A stretch of 64,000 nt of DNA from PMG-095 sp037200885 (GCA_037200885.1 JBBCIN010000001.1:2852001-2916000); one strand, 5' to 3'. Positions 34,840 to 43,896 are shown, numbered from the stretch's first letter. Made by a program: numbers and translations. Notes: a model not told the origin generated them from the letters alone.

Positions 34840-36090
34840 ATGAAATCTATTTCTGTTTCCAGCAATTTCACGCGACGTGCTGAAGAGCTTCGAGCCTTCG
34901 TCGACCCGAACGCGACCGACCTTCGACGCGCGGAGACCGAGCGGATGGCGTCGCTCGGCACTTTGGCGGCAGGTGTAGCGCACGAGATCAACAACCCGCT
35001 CTCCTATGTGCTCGGAAGCCTGGATCTCGGCCTACGTGAGTTGCATGGCCTTCAGCTGCTTCTCCAAGGTCACCCGCACGAGGAGCTCGAGCATATCTCC
35101 GGCGCTGTAGCCGCACTGGACAGCGCGCGCGAAGGCGCTGAACGCGTGCGCAATATCGTGCGTGACCTGATGGATTTCTCCCGGGCCACGCCCGGGGATG
35201 GTGACGCCGTCGATGTCGAGGCAATTTTGGACGCGACGATCCGCGTAGCCTGGAACGAGGTGCGGCATCGCGCGCGCTTGATCAAGCGCTACTCCGGGAT
35301 TTCGCGCGTGATCGGCGATGAGGCGCGCCTCGGCCAGGTGTTTCTCAATCTGATCATGAACGCCGCGCAGGCGATCGACGGTGATCCGTCGGTGAACGAG
35401 ATCACGATCAGCACGAGCGCCGATCACGGCTGCGCACTGATCGAGATTTCCGACACCGGCGGCGGGATTCGCGAGCAGGATTTGGCGCACATTTTCGATC
35501 CCTTCTTCACGACCAAGGTGGCAGGCTTGGGCACTGGTCTGGGTCTTGCAATCTGTCGCGGCATCATGACTGCGCTGGGCGGCGAGATCTCCGTGTCGAG
35601 CGAGCCAGGTCGTGGTAGCACTTTCAGCGTGGTCTTGCCGTTCGCGTCAGAGGAGAGCGCGTCGCAGCGCGTTGTCGCGGAAGCACCGCTGCAGGAGCAG
35701 CCCGCGCCTTCGCGTATTCTCATCATCGACGATGAACCGCTGCTCGGCCAAACCCTGCTGTACGCGTTCAAGGGGCGTCACGACGTGAGCATCTGTACCA
35801 GCGGGCGTGAGGCAATCAGCCGGCTCGAGACAGATTCATGCTTCGATCTCGTGCTCTGTGATCTGATGATGCCGGACGTGAATGGCGCGGCCGTGTACGC
35901 ATCGGTGCAGCGCGATCACCCCGAGCTGGCCGAGCGCTTCGTGTTCATGACCGGCGGAGCGTTCACTGCGCGCGCGCGTGAGTTCCTTTCACAGCACCCC
36001 GGCGCTCAGCTGGAGAAGCCCTTCAACATCGCGGATATCGAAAAGATCCTCGGGGAGTTGGCCAGGTCCGCCGCGGTTCGCCGGGCCTAA
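34840..36090 (+). CDS. hybrid histidine kinase with C-terminal receiver, no sensor domain
   Basis: 416 residues from ATG 34840 with GAGGGG upstream. HisKA with phospho-accepting His48 in GVAHEINNPLSYVLG; HATPase with N-box NLIMNAAQAI, G1 ISDTGGGI, F-box FDPFFTTK and G2 GTGLGLAI; then a receiver domain (about 290-410) with IIDDEPLLG, phospho-acceptor Asp341 in LVLCDLMMPD, and EKPF. Only about 40 residues precede the H-box, so there is no input domain and it must be regulated by partner proteins. Divergent from the RpoH-like sigma factor by about 190 bp. No DNA-binding response regulator lies next to it. Confidence 0.92.
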   Translation: MKSISVSSNFTRRAEELRAFVDPNATDLRRAETERMASLGTLAAGVAHEINNPLSYVLGSLDLGLRELHGLQLLLQGHPHEELEHISGAVAALDSAREGAERVRNIVRDLMDFSRATPGDGDAVDVEAILDATIRVAWNEVRHRARLIKRYSGISRVIGDEARLGQVFLNLIMNAAQAIDGDPSVNEITISTSADHGCALIEISDTGGGIREQDLAHIFDPFFTTKVAGLGTGLGLAICRGIMTALGGEISVSSEPGRGSTFSVVLPFASEESASQRVVAEAPLQEQPAPSRILIIDDEPLLGQTLLYAFKGRHDVSICTSGREAISRLETDSCFDLVLCDLMMPDVNGAAVYASVQRDHPELAERFVFMTGGAFTARAREFLSQHPGAQLEKPFNIADIEKILGELARSAAVRRA

Positions 36091-36240
36091 CCTCGCCCGT
36101 AGCTGCGATGCGGGATCACCCTTCGGGTGTCACGAAGCGCGTCGATCACCCAGCTCTCGCGACCCGAAAACAGAGTTTGAACTCCAACTCCGTTTGCGAG
36201 TGTCGAAGCGTCGCGCGGGGCGATGAGAAAGGAGAAAAGG

Positions 36241-36258
36241 CGGGCACGGGCACGGGCG
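36241..36258. repeat. short CGGGCA hexamer array
   Basis: Three hexamers (CGGGCA, CGGGCA, CGGGCG) just before the stop of the 36267-37025 gene in the 175-bp gap after the kinase. Similar arrays occur at 43746-43762 and 43866-43885. Confidence 0.5.
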
Positions 36259-36266
36259 CTTTTGGG

Positions 36267-37025
36267 CTAGTGGCGGAGCGAGACTTTGTGTCCGGGGACG
36301 GGCGTTTCGCCGAGCAGCACGAAGGTATCGAAGCCGGCTTTGGGCAGCGTCTTTGCGGACGCGGCGAGATCATAGGCCAGGCCCCATTCGACGCTCGGAC
36401 CGACCGATACGAACAGCGTGCTCGATTGCTTGCAGCCCTTGGCGAAGCGCTCGATGTTGTCGCCGGTCATGCTCAGATCGGGCCCGGCCATGCCCTTGCC
36501 GTGCTTGGTGGCAACGCCGCCCGAAAGCTTCCAGACCGCCGTCCCGCGATCTTCGAGCACCATCGCGACCACGCTGCAATCCGGTGGCGACTTGAGCGAT
36601 AGCTCCGGCGTGAAGGGCAGGCTTGCGGCAAATTCCTTGCGCGTCTCGGTCTTGAGCAGCACATGCTTGGCCCCGAGTTTGCCGAGCTCGTCGATGAAGG
36701 CGATCACCCAGGGCAACTTGGCGCTGCGATCGACGATCAACGTCGCGTCGTTGCCGCTGACGTACTTTTCGGTGGGTTTGAGCAAGTTGATCAGGTTCGT
36801 GCGCCCGTCGGGCTTATCGAGCAACGCGCGCTCGAAGCCGACCTTGGCGCTCAGCGTGTCGATCTCGAAGTCGGGGGGACCGGCGGGCTTGGGCGCCGCG
36901 GTCGCGGTCGGCGTAGCCGTCGCTTCGGGGGTGGGCGGGGGCGGCTTGGGTGGGTCATCGCAAGCGGCGAGCAGACCGAGGCTCAGGCCGAGCCCGCAAG
37001 CGGCCTGCCAGACGTTGAAATTCAT
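36267..37025 (-). CDS. lipoprotein with ExbD/TolR-like periplasmic domain
   Basis: 252 residues from ATG 37025, overlapping the upstream Cys-rich gene's stop (ATGA). Lipobox GLLAAC with Cys22, then a Pro/Thr/Ala linker. Residues about 85-135 (NDATLIVDRSAKLPWVIAFI then DELGKLGAKHVLLKT) resemble the periplasmic domain of ExbD/TolR, where a strand, helix and strand follow a drug-like VxLxAD start. Classical ExbD has an N-terminal membrane helix with a key Asp, absent here. The C-terminal half is unrecognised. Function unknown. Confidence 0.6.
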   Translation of the reverse strand: MNFNVWQAACGLGLSLGLLAACDDPPKPPPPTPEATATPTATAAPKPAGPPDFEIDTLSAKVGFERALLDKPDGRTNLINLLKPTEKYVSGNDATLIVDRSAKLPWVIAFIDELGKLGAKHVLLKTETRKEFAASLPFTPELSLKSPPDCSVVAMVLEDRGTAVWKLSGGVATKHGKGMAGPDLSMTGDNIERFAKGCKQSSTLFVSVGPSVEWGLAYDLAASAKTLPKAGFDTFVLLGETPVPGHKVSLRH

Positions 37026-37828
37026 GGCAAATCCTTGCGTAAATCCTGGCAAATGCTGGTGCTGGACGAGAGCGTGATGGCATTGACGCAGCGACCCGTG
37101 CTGGCTCCGACCGGGATGTCACAGACGTTGGTCGTGCAATCGTCGTCCTTGGCGCAGCTCGTGGCGTCGACGCGCATTACACACTTACCGGTGTCGCACT
37201 CGAGCCCGGTCGTGCACTCGAAGCTCTCGGTGCACGACGCTCCGACCATCTTGCTCTTGACGCATGCTTCATCTATCCCGCAATAGTAGCCGGTTTTGCA
37301 GGCAGCACCGGGCGCCGTGCACGGGTCGCCGGCCTCCACCACGGTTGGGATCTGACAGCTGCCCGCGCCACTCTTCAGCACGCACAGGTAGTTCTGTACC
37401 GTGTCGCAGTCGTCGTCGCTGAGGCAGCTTTCACCCTTGCCTTGCGTGCCCTTGACCAAATGGTTGCACGGCTCGCCGCGGTGTCGCACGAGCGCAATGT
37501 CGTCGGCGTTCAGCTGACCGTCGCTGTACGCTTGCTGTACCGCGTTCAAGCACTCCGAGGCCTCCTGCGAGCTGTAACCCTTGGCCGGCAGTAGCCCCTC
37601 ACAGAATGCTTGCTGACTGATGACACAGCCGTCGGTTAGGTCCGCGTCGGCTTTGTCGGCCCCCGCGCAGGCGGCCACGACCTTGGCTGAACAGGCTGCC
37701 TTCGCCCAGTTCTCGCAGAAGCCGCTCACGGTCGCGTTCGGGTCGGGTGCTGCCTCCGTGCTCGAACAACCCCCAGTTCCGAGCAAACACAGCAAAACAG
37801 CGCTAAATTTCCGGCCCTGACCCATCAT
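37022..37828 (-). CDS. Cys-rich secreted protein
   Basis: 268 residues from ATG 37828; longer in-frame readings overlap the divergent CPBP gene and look non-coding. The signal sequence ends near GTGGC (Cys21), a weak lipobox. The first part (about 30-125) is helical with paired Cys (FCENWAKAACSAKVVAAC, GCVISQQAFCEG). The rest carries DDDCDTVQNYLC, CKTGYYCGIDEACV, CTESFECTTGLECDTGKC and KDDDCTTNVC repeats, akin to the xDADC repeats at 12185-13354. Probably extracellular or surface-located. Translationally coupled to the ExbD-like lipoprotein. Confidence 0.75.
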   Translation of the reverse strand: MMGQGRKFSAVLLCLLGTGGCSSTEAAPDPNATVSGFCENWAKAACSAKVVAACAGADKADADLTDGCVISQQAFCEGLLPAKGYSSQEASECLNAVQQAYSDGQLNADDIALVRHRGEPCNHLVKGTQGKGESCLSDDDCDTVQNYLCVLKSGAGSCQIPTVVEAGDPCTAPGAACKTGYYCGIDEACVKSKMVGASCTESFECTTGLECDTGKCVMRVDATSCAKDDDCTTNVCDIPVGASTGRCVNAITLSSSTSICQDLRKDLP

Positions 37829-37915
37829 TTCGGGGACGATACACGACCCGGGGTGAGGGCCGAAGTCTTTGGCAAGCCGCCTCCACGGAAGGCGGGGGTA
37901 GACTGTTCCAACACG

Positions 37916-38815
37916 ATGGCGATGGCGAGTCTGGCTCCCCTTGCTCCAAGCAAGGAAATTCCAACGAGGCTGCAAGCTGTCTTGTTTTGGTTGGTCGCGC
38001 TGATCGCGGTCTTGGTGACCGGCGCGGGGGTCGGCGCGACCGCCGCGGTGTTGGCGGTGCGCGCGGGCTTGCCCGTGGATCGCGCGCTCGCGTTGGTCAC
38101 CGATCCGCACTCGTCCCCGCTGGTCACGAGTTCGACTTGGATCGCGGTCTCGATCGCAGTGAACGAGCTGGCCGTGGCGATCACGCTCTCGATTTGGATC
38201 ATCCGGCACCGCCCGCACATCGGTCACGTGTTCCCGCTCGGACACCCGACGCTGCGCACGATCTGTGCGGGCCTGCTGATCGTGTTCGGGTTCGGTCCGT
38301 TGGCGGAGTTTGCCGGCGAACTCGCGTTTCGCTTTTTGGGTCGCGAGATCAACGCCGAGCGCTTGGTCGTGGCCGTCTCGCAGAACGCGAGCAGCGGAGG
38401 CTTGGTGGGGGTGCTGTTCGCGGCAGCCGTGCTCCCGGCGTTGGTCGAAGAGCTGATGTTCCGCGGACTGGTCACGCGCGCCTTCGAGAAGCGGTCGCAC
38501 GCCGAAATGGTGTTGGTACCGAGTCTTTTGTTCGGGCTGTTCCACCTCGAGCCCACGCAAGTCGCCGGCACCGTGATTCTGGGCATCGCCTTTGGCCTGA
38601 CTCGCCTGTACAGCGGCTCGCTCGTGCCTTCGATCATCGGGCACGCGGCGTACAACACGGTGGTGATCTTGTCCGTGCGATTTCTAGGCCGAATCGGCGA
38701 TCATGGCCTGCACTTTGGACGCATTGCGGGTGGTCTGGGCCTAGCCGCGCTCGGCACGCTGCTGATGGTCAGCTCGCCCGCGAAGTTGATCCCCGCGCTC
38801 CGCCATCGGGGCTAG
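37916..38815 (+). CDS. CPBP family intramembrane metalloprotease
   Basis: 299 residues with about eight hydrophobic segments. The CAAX-prenyl-protease/Abi signature is present: EELMFRG (Glu178-Glu179), FGLFHLEPTQ with the zinc-binding His, and GHAAYN near the C-terminus. Family members cleave within the membrane or act in processing and self-immunity. Start ATG 37916 chosen; ATG 37922 equally possible. A gene for an esterase begins five bases after its stop. Confidence 0.88.
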   Translation: MAMASLAPLAPSKEIPTRLQAVLFWLVALIAVLVTGAGVGATAAVLAVRAGLPVDRALALVTDPHSSPLVTSSTWIAVSIAVNELAVAITLSIWIIRHRPHIGHVFPLGHPTLRTICAGLLIVFGFGPLAEFAGELAFRFLGREINAERLVVAVSQNASSGGLVGVLFAAAVLPALVEELMFRGLVTRAFEKRSHAEMVLVPSLLFGLFHLEPTQVAGTVILGIAFGLTRLYSGSLVPSIIGHAAYNTVVILSVRFLGRIGDHGLHFGRIAGGLGLAALGTLLMVSSPAKLIPALRHRG

Positions 38816-38819
38816 CGAC

Positions 38820-39704
38820 ATGTTCACGCGTCGGCGTTGGCTCGCGGCGGCATTTTCGCTCCTGACCCGGCCCGCGTGGGCAGGTGTGGGAGCGCCGCTG
38901 ATCGCACGCGAATTGACTGTGCCGAATCCCGGCAAATTCGGCCGGAAGTGGCTCTTGCTTTGGCCCGCCCGGGTGCCGGAGACCGAAGCGCTGCCGCTGG
39001 TCGTATTGTTTCACGGATTGGGTGAAACCGGCAGCGAAGCGCTCGGCATTCGCGCTTGGTACGAACGCTACGGGTTGCCCCAAGCGTACGCGCGCCTGAG
39101 CTCGCCACCCGTGGAGCGCACCCTGCCGCGCGAGCGTTACCTGACGGACGCCCGTTTGCTCGAGCTCAATCGCGAACTCGCCGCGCGACCCTTTCTGGAT
39201 CTGGCACTGGTCTGCCCGTTCACGCCCAACGTGTTCGAGCGGCATCCGAGCGCGCCGTTTCTGGATCGCTATGCCGACTACGTCGAGCAGCAGTTGCTGC
39301 CAGCGGTGCGTGCCGCGACGCCCACTCCGGCGGGACGCGCGCACTTTGGCGTGGCCGGTGTGTCGCTCGGCGGTTACGTCGCGCTCGAGATATTTCTGCG
39401 CAAACCTCGGTTATTTTCTACCCTCAGCTGCGTGCAGCCGGCGCTCAGCAGCGCCGCTGCCGAGCACTACGCGAAGGACCTCAGCGAGCTCTCGGCCGCG
39501 GAGGGTGCGCCCGCCATTCAACTCATGACCTCGAGCTTCGACCCATTTCGCGATGCCACCCTGCGGCTCGCGAAGCGCCTTTCGGAGCGCGGCGTGAGCG
39601 CGACGGTGGCCAGCCCTACCGGCCCTCATGATCAGCGATTCTTGCGCGAAGTGGCTACACTCGAAATGCTGCTCTTCCAAGCGCGCGCCTTGCGCGCGGA
39701 CTGA
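38820..39704 (+). CDS. secreted esterase (alpha/beta hydrolase)
   Basis: 294 residues. N-terminus MFTRRRWLAAAFSLL followed by AWAG suggests Tat- or Sec-dependent export with cleavage near residue 22. Hydrolase layout: VVLFHGLGETGS (oxyanion loop), GVAGVSLGGYVALEIFL with nucleophile Ser, MTSSFDPFRDA for the Asp region and TGPHDQRF for the His. Similar to polyhydroxybutyrate-depolymerase or feruloyl-esterase-like enzymes. Directly follows the CPBP gene and precedes another hydrolase by 19 bases. Confidence 0.8.
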   Translation: MFTRRRWLAAAFSLLTRPAWAGVGAPLIARELTVPNPGKFGRKWLLLWPARVPETEALPLVVLFHGLGETGSEALGIRAWYERYGLPQAYARLSSPPVERTLPRERYLTDARLLELNRELAARPFLDLALVCPFTPNVFERHPSAPFLDRYADYVEQQLLPAVRAATPTPAGRAHFGVAGVSLGGYVALEIFLRKPRLFSTLSCVQPALSSAAAEHYAKDLSELSAAEGAPAIQLMTSSFDPFRDATLRLAKRLSERGVSATVASPTGPHDQRFLREVATLEMLLFQARALRAD

Positions 39705-39723
39705 ACCGGTGTAGCTTCGCTTC

Positions 39724-40791
39724 GTGATTGGACGCGTCGCGCGGCGAGTTCTCGGTAGTGCAGCAGGCGCGGTCGACCGTGCGGCGACGCTCGCGGTGCA
39801 AGCCCGCAACAACGTTCGGCGCACCACCGCCAGCACGCCGCCGATCGGCCTCGATGATCGCGTAGCGGTGCTGCGGGGGTTTGCCGATTCGTATCCGGAT
39901 TCACTGGGGGATGATTTTTTCCTGCCGGCGCGCGCTATTTCGCCCGTGGCACGCCAGCTGCCGAACGAGCTCGGCTTTGCGCAGGCGTTGGATTTGTCCT
40001 GGGCCAGTGACTATCAGCCCTTCCTTCCAGCTCTCGCGCAGCGCTACGCGCGCGGTAGCGAGAACCACGCGGCCGCGGTGCGGCTCTTGGCATCGGGCGA
40101 GCAGCGTCCGGTCGCCATCTTGATCCATGGCTACATGGCGGGCAGCTACCAGGTGGAGCAGCGGCTCTGGCCCCTACGACGCTTGCTCCGTAGCGGCTAC
40201 GACGTGGCGCTTTTTACGTTGCCGTTCCACGGCGTCCGCGCGAACGCCGCGCGCCGCGGCGCGCCGGAGTTTCCCGGAGCCGATCCGCGCTTCAGCAATG
40301 AGGGCTTTCGGCAGGTGATCGCAGACTTGCGAAATTTCGTGCGCTGGCTCAGGGAACAGGGCCACCCGGAGATCGGCGTGATGGGCATGAGTCTCGGGGG
40401 CTATACCGCCGCGCTGCTCGCTACCGTCGAGCCGGGGCTCTCGTTCTGCATACCAGTGATTCCGTTGGCCTCATTGGCCGACTTCGCGCGCGAGCAAGGC
40501 CAGCTCAGCGGCGTGGCGGGAGTGGCGGCTCAGGAGCATGCCTTGTTGGAACGAATCTACCGTGTGGTGAGCCCGCTCGAGCGCAAACCGCTGATCAACC
40601 CCGGCCGCACGCTGGTGGTCGCCGCCAAGGCCGACCGCATCACCCCGGTCGCTCACGCCCGGAGGCTGGCGGCGCATTTCGGCTCGCAGCTCGTGTCCTG
40701 GCACGGCGGTCACTTGCTACAGCTGGGCAGAAACGCAGCCTTCGGACGTGTCGAAACGTTACTTCGCGAGCTGCGGGGACGGCCGATTTAG
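39724..40791 (+). CDS. alpha/beta hydrolase
   Basis: 355 residues from GTG 39724. A basic N-terminal region without clear signal, then ILIHGYMAGSYQVEQR, LFTLPFHGVRANA, nucleophile elbow GVMGMSLGGYTAALLA, AAKADRITPVAHARRL for the acid and SWHGGHLLQ for the His. Large alpha/beta-hydrolase relatives of unknown substrate. Clustered with the preceding esterase. Confidence 0.8.
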   Translation: MIGRVARRVLGSAAGAVDRAATLAVQARNNVRRTTASTPPIGLDDRVAVLRGFADSYPDSLGDDFFLPARAISPVARQLPNELGFAQALDLSWASDYQPFLPALAQRYARGSENHAAAVRLLASGEQRPVAILIHGYMAGSYQVEQRLWPLRRLLRSGYDVALFTLPFHGVRANAARRGAPEFPGADPRFSNEGFRQVIADLRNFVRWLREQGHPEIGVMGMSLGGYTAALLATVEPGLSFCIPVIPLASLADFAREQGQLSGVAGVAAQEHALLERIYRVVSPLERKPLINPGRTLVVAAKADRITPVAHARRLAAHFGSQLVSWHGGHLLQLGRNAAFGRVETLLRELRGRPI

Positions 40792-40900
40792 CGCGGTTAC
40801 CCCTGGGAAAGGACCGAAACATTGGAGATCCGCGACCTCGGCCGCACCGTGCCCGCGAAGTCTACTTGGCTCGCCGCCTGGATCGAGGTTAGAGGGGTTC

Positions 40901-42340
40901 ATGCGCGGCTACTATCGGCACACTAAAATCATTGCGACCATTGGGCCTGCCACCGAGAGCGAAGAAATGCTCGGGCGGCTCATTACCGACGGGGTCGACG
41001 TACTTCGACTCAACATGGCGCACGGCTCGGGTGACTGGGCCAAGACGCTGATCGAGCGCGTGCGCAAAGTCTCGAAGCAGCTCGATCGCCACGTCGCCGT
41101 GATGATGGACGTCAAAGGTCCGGAGATTCGCACCGGCGTGGTCGAGAGCCCGATCGAGCTCGCGGTCGGCGATCTGTTCGAGTTCTACACCGACGTGCCC
41201 ACGCCGGGCACACGCGGCGTTTCGGTGAACTACCCGGGGCTACCCACGGACGTGGCCGTGGGCGCGACGATCTTGGTCGACAGTGGGCTGATGCGCCTCG
41301 AGGTGCAGCACCTGGATGCCACGCACGTGCGCTGTAAAGTGCTCACGGCGGGCAAGCTCGGTTCGCGCCGTCACGTCAACCTGCCGGGCATGATGGTGAA
41401 CCTGCCGTCTCTGACGGAGAAGGACGAGCGTGACGTGCGCGCCGGCGTGGAGGCGGGCATCGACTTCGTGGCCCTCTCGTTCGTGCGCAAGAGCGACGAC
41501 ATCCTGCTGCTTCGAGATTTCCTCGATAGCCTCGGTTCGAGGGCGCGTATCATCGCCAAGATCGAGGATCAGAGCGGTGTCCGCAACATGCACAGCATCA
41601 TCAAGGTCACCGATGCGGTGATGGTGGCGCGCGGCGATTTGGGTATCGAAATCGACTACCACACGCTGCCGTTGGTTCAGACGCAGCTCGTGGATCTGTG
41701 CCTGAAAGAGGGCAAGCCCGTGATTATCGCCACGCATTTGCTGGAGTCGATGATCAGCGCAGCCATGCCGACTCGTGCAGAAATCTCCGATATCTCGACC
41801 GCCGTTCGCGAGCGCGCGGATGCGGTGATGCTCTCCGGCGAGACCACGACCGGTATGTATCCGCTCGAGTGCGTCGACGTGATGAAGAAGATCGTGGGCA
41901 GCATCGAGCCCACGGAAAAGCGTCCGTTCAACGAGACGATCGAGCTCGAACAGCCGAAATCCAAGATGCTGCGCGCGGCCACGGTGCTGGCGCGCGAGCT
42001 GGGCGAGTCGGGCATCGTGGTCTTCACGCGCAGCGGTTTTTTGGCCTACACGTTGGCTGCGCTGCGCGCGGTTGGCGTGCCCATCTACGCCTTCACCGAC
42101 GACGTAGAGACGTTCCGCCATCTGCTCCTACCGTGGGGTGTCGAGCCGTTCCTGATGCCGTTCAGTGAGGATCCGGAAGAGACGGTGAAAAATGCATTGG
42201 CCTACCTGAAGCGCCAGAACTGGGCCGACGAGGGCACGTGGCTGGTGGTGATCACCAACGTGCTGGCCGAAGGCCGGGTGGTGGACTCGCTGCAGCTGCG
42301 CCAAGTCGAATCCGGCGCGCCCAACAGCCGCCGCGACTGA
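40901..42340 (+). CDS. pyk: pyruvate kinase
   Basis: Final ATP-forming step of glycolysis (phosphoenolpyruvate to pyruvate). 479 residues from ATG 40901 with AGAGGGG upstream; longer readings are unconserved. Motifs: TKIIATIGPATES, VLRLNMAHGSGDW, MMDVKGPEIRTG, ALSFVRKSDDI, the signature IIAKIEDQSGVRNMHSIIKV followed by ARGDLGIEI, and ATHLLESMI where most enzymes have ATQMLESM. C-terminal allosteric domain present (GIVVFTRSG, LLPWGVEPFL). Confidence 0.95.
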   Translation: MRGYYRHTKIIATIGPATESEEMLGRLITDGVDVLRLNMAHGSGDWAKTLIERVRKVSKQLDRHVAVMMDVKGPEIRTGVVESPIELAVGDLFEFYTDVPTPGTRGVSVNYPGLPTDVAVGATILVDSGLMRLEVQHLDATHVRCKVLTAGKLGSRRHVNLPGMMVNLPSLTEKDERDVRAGVEAGIDFVALSFVRKSDDILLLRDFLDSLGSRARIIAKIEDQSGVRNMHSIIKVTDAVMVARGDLGIEIDYHTLPLVQTQLVDLCLKEGKPVIIATHLLESMISAAMPTRAEISDISTAVRERADAVMLSGETTTGMYPLECVDVMKKIVGSIEPTEKRPFNETIELEQPKSKMLRAATVLARELGESGIVVFTRSGFLAYTLAALRAVGVPIYAFTDDVETFRHLLLPWGVEPFLMPFSEDPEETVKNALAYLKRQNWADEGTWLVVITNVLAEGRVVDSLQLRQVESGAPNSRRD

Positions 42341-42344
42341 GTAA

Positions 42345-42366
42345 GGCTCGACACGCGCGCCGAGCC
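42345..42366. terminator. possible bidirectional hairpin between pyk and the 3D-domain gene
   Basis: GGCTCG, ten bases, CGAGCC lies immediately after the pyk stop and before the convergent gene's stop. No U-tract on either side, so intrinsic termination is uncertain. Confidence 0.3.
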
Positions 42367-42370
42367 AGGC

Positions 42371-43285
42371 TCAACGGCCCGGCGCGGCGCGCGCGCAGCG
42401 CGGATGATCGACGATCACGGTCACGCCGCGGTTGCTCGGCACGAGGCTGTTCCAGAGCGCCGTGATCTCACGGTGGCCGGTGAACAAGTCGACGTGCTCA
42501 CCCTTGACGCGCACGCCGCGGTCCTGGGCGATGAAGCAACCATCGTGTACCGCGCTCTGCCGGGAATCCCGCGGGACCCCATCGTATTCGGGGATGTACA
42601 CCGGCGTGTCGAGCGGGATCAAATCAGTGTCGACGGCGACCGTCAGTAACGGCGTGATGGCGCGGCCAGTCGCGCCGCGACCCCAGGGATAAGCTCTCGA
42701 GTCGAGCTCGTCGAAGCAAATATGCTGCCCGGTGCGCGGACAGAGTTCGGCGCAATCACAGTCGCGCTTGGCGAAGCTCACCGTGCTGCCGCTCGAGAGC
42801 GTGCCGCTGCCTTGTACGCACAGCGACTCGTAGAACGTGCGCGCCACGCCCTTGATGGTCTTGCAGTTCGAGCCTTTGAGCGGAACGGTTTCGCCGCCGA
42901 AATCCGACTCGCTCGGAAAGTCGTAGTACGTGTTGCGGAAAGTACCCAAGACCCGCCCCCCCGGCGCTCGCAGCTCCCGCCGCACCGCGGGCGCTGGGCC
43001 GCCCGTCGGCGAGGACCCGGCCGGAACCGAGGAAGCGGGAGAGGGCGTGGACGGAACGAAGCCATCCTCGCCGACGGGCGCGTCACTGAGCACTCGCGAG
43101 CGAACGCCTGGTGGAGGCTGCCCCTTCGGATCGTCCACGGTCGTCTGGACGGCGCTGCTCGCTGGCGGCGGGTCGTCCCCCCACGCGCCAGTCGACAAGG
43201 GTTGATTCATCCACGCCGAACCCGCAGTGGTGCATGACCACATGAGGGCGGCCAGCAAGAGCCACGCCGAGCGTCGAACATTCAT
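42371..43285 (-). CDS. 3D-domain lipoprotein
   Basis: 304 residues from ATG 43285, overlapping the haemoglobin gene's stop (ATGA). Lipobox-like MWSC (Cys18), long Pro/Ser linker (about 30-115). The C-terminal half contains VAVDTDLIPLDTPVYIPEYDG and HDGCFIAQDRGVRVKGEHVDLFTG, the three-Asp 3D domain shared with MltA lytic transglycosylase C-termini and YabE-type proteins. A Cys cluster, KRDCDCAELCP, precedes it. Probably a peptidoglycan-acting enzyme or binding protein; MltA's main catalytic domain is absent. Confidence 0.8.
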   Translation of the reverse strand: MNVRRSAWLLLAALMWSCTTAGSAWMNQPLSTGAWGDDPPPASSAVQTTVDDPKGQPPPGVRSRVLSDAPVGEDGFVPSTPSPASSVPAGSSPTGGPAPAVRRELRAPGGRVLGTFRNTYYDFPSESDFGGETVPLKGSNCKTIKGVARTFYESLCVQGSGTLSSGSTVSFAKRDCDCAELCPRTGQHICFDELDSRAYPWGRGATGRAITPLLTVAVDTDLIPLDTPVYIPEYDGVPRDSRQSAVHDGCFIAQDRGVRVKGEHVDLFTGHREITALWNSLVPSNRGVTVIVDHPRCARAAPGR

Positions 43286-43698
43286 CCCGGCACCGAGCCG
43301 GAACGGTCCTGGTGCTGGGGATCGCATTGGTCGAGGGCGTTGTCCGTGATCTCAGCCTGGAGCGATAGGGTGTGCGTGATCCAGTGCTCGCTCACTTCAG
43401 CCGGAGCCTGAAACGCGGCCAAGGTTTCTTTCAGGATTTGCAGACGGCGCATGAATTGTCCGCCGGTGATGCGGTGCGCACGGTGGGCCTCGTTGATGGG
43501 ACGACCCGTATACGACACCGCCGCGCCCAAGTGGCGGGCGGCAAACTCGTATTCTTTGGCTTTGACGCGATCGCGATCGGCCGCGCGGAACAAGTAGCCG
43601 ATCATCAGGTCGTCGAACATGCGGTCGACGAAGCGCGCGATGATCGCGCGGAGGGCGGTTTCTCCGCCGAGCCTATCGAACAGCGCTTGCTGCTGCAT
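43282..43698 (-). CDS. group 1 truncated haemoglobin
   Basis: 138 residues from ATG 43698. Heme-binding 2-over-2 globin: LFDRLGGETALRAIIARFVDRMF, then LFRAADRDRVKAKEYEFAARHLG, and EAHRAHRITGGQF with the proximal His. Group 1 (trHbN-type) proteins bind O2 and NO and can oxidise NO. Longer in-frame readings upstream are repeat-rich and non-coding. Coupled to the 3D lipoprotein by a 4-bp overlap. Confidence 0.88.
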   Translation of the reverse strand: MQQQALFDRLGGETALRAIIARFVDRMFDDLMIGYLFRAADRDRVKAKEYEFAARHLGAAVSYTGRPINEAHRAHRITGGQFMRRLQILKETLAAFQAPAEVSEHWITHTLSLQAEITDNALDQCDPQHQDRSGSVPG

Positions 43699-43733
43699 AC
43701 TCAGCGGTGTAGCGCGATTTGCCGCGGCTGGCA

Positions 43734-43885
43734 CGGGCTCTATTCCCCGAGCCCGAGCCCGACTCCCTCTCCGACCTTTCTTGGCTGCCTCGGAGCAGCT
43801 CGGGTGCACCAATGCGGTGCGGTACAAGGACGTGATCGTCGTTCGAGAGAGGGAATGAAGAGGCCGGCACGGGCACGGGCACGGG
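43734..43885. repeat. GC hairpin and CGGGC-type hexamer arrays upstream of the haemoglobin gene
   Basis: CGGGCTC (43734-43740), eight bases, GAGCCCG (43749-43755) make a 7-bp stem in the 5' leader of the haemoglobin gene. CCCGAG hexamers run at 43746-43762 and GGCACG hexamers at 43866-43885 in the opposite sense. The gap 43699-43896 otherwise shows nothing. Confidence 0.45.
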
Positions 43886-43896
43886 GGGGACACGCG

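Noticed and set aside
37829..38644. Upstream extension of the Cys-rich gene
   Set aside because: Overlaps the well-supported CPBP protease gene and has a non-protein-like composition.
40748..40900. Extra N-terminal residues on pyruvate kinase
   Set aside because: The longer reading lacks conserved sequence; the ATG at 40901 has a good ribosome site and the family start.
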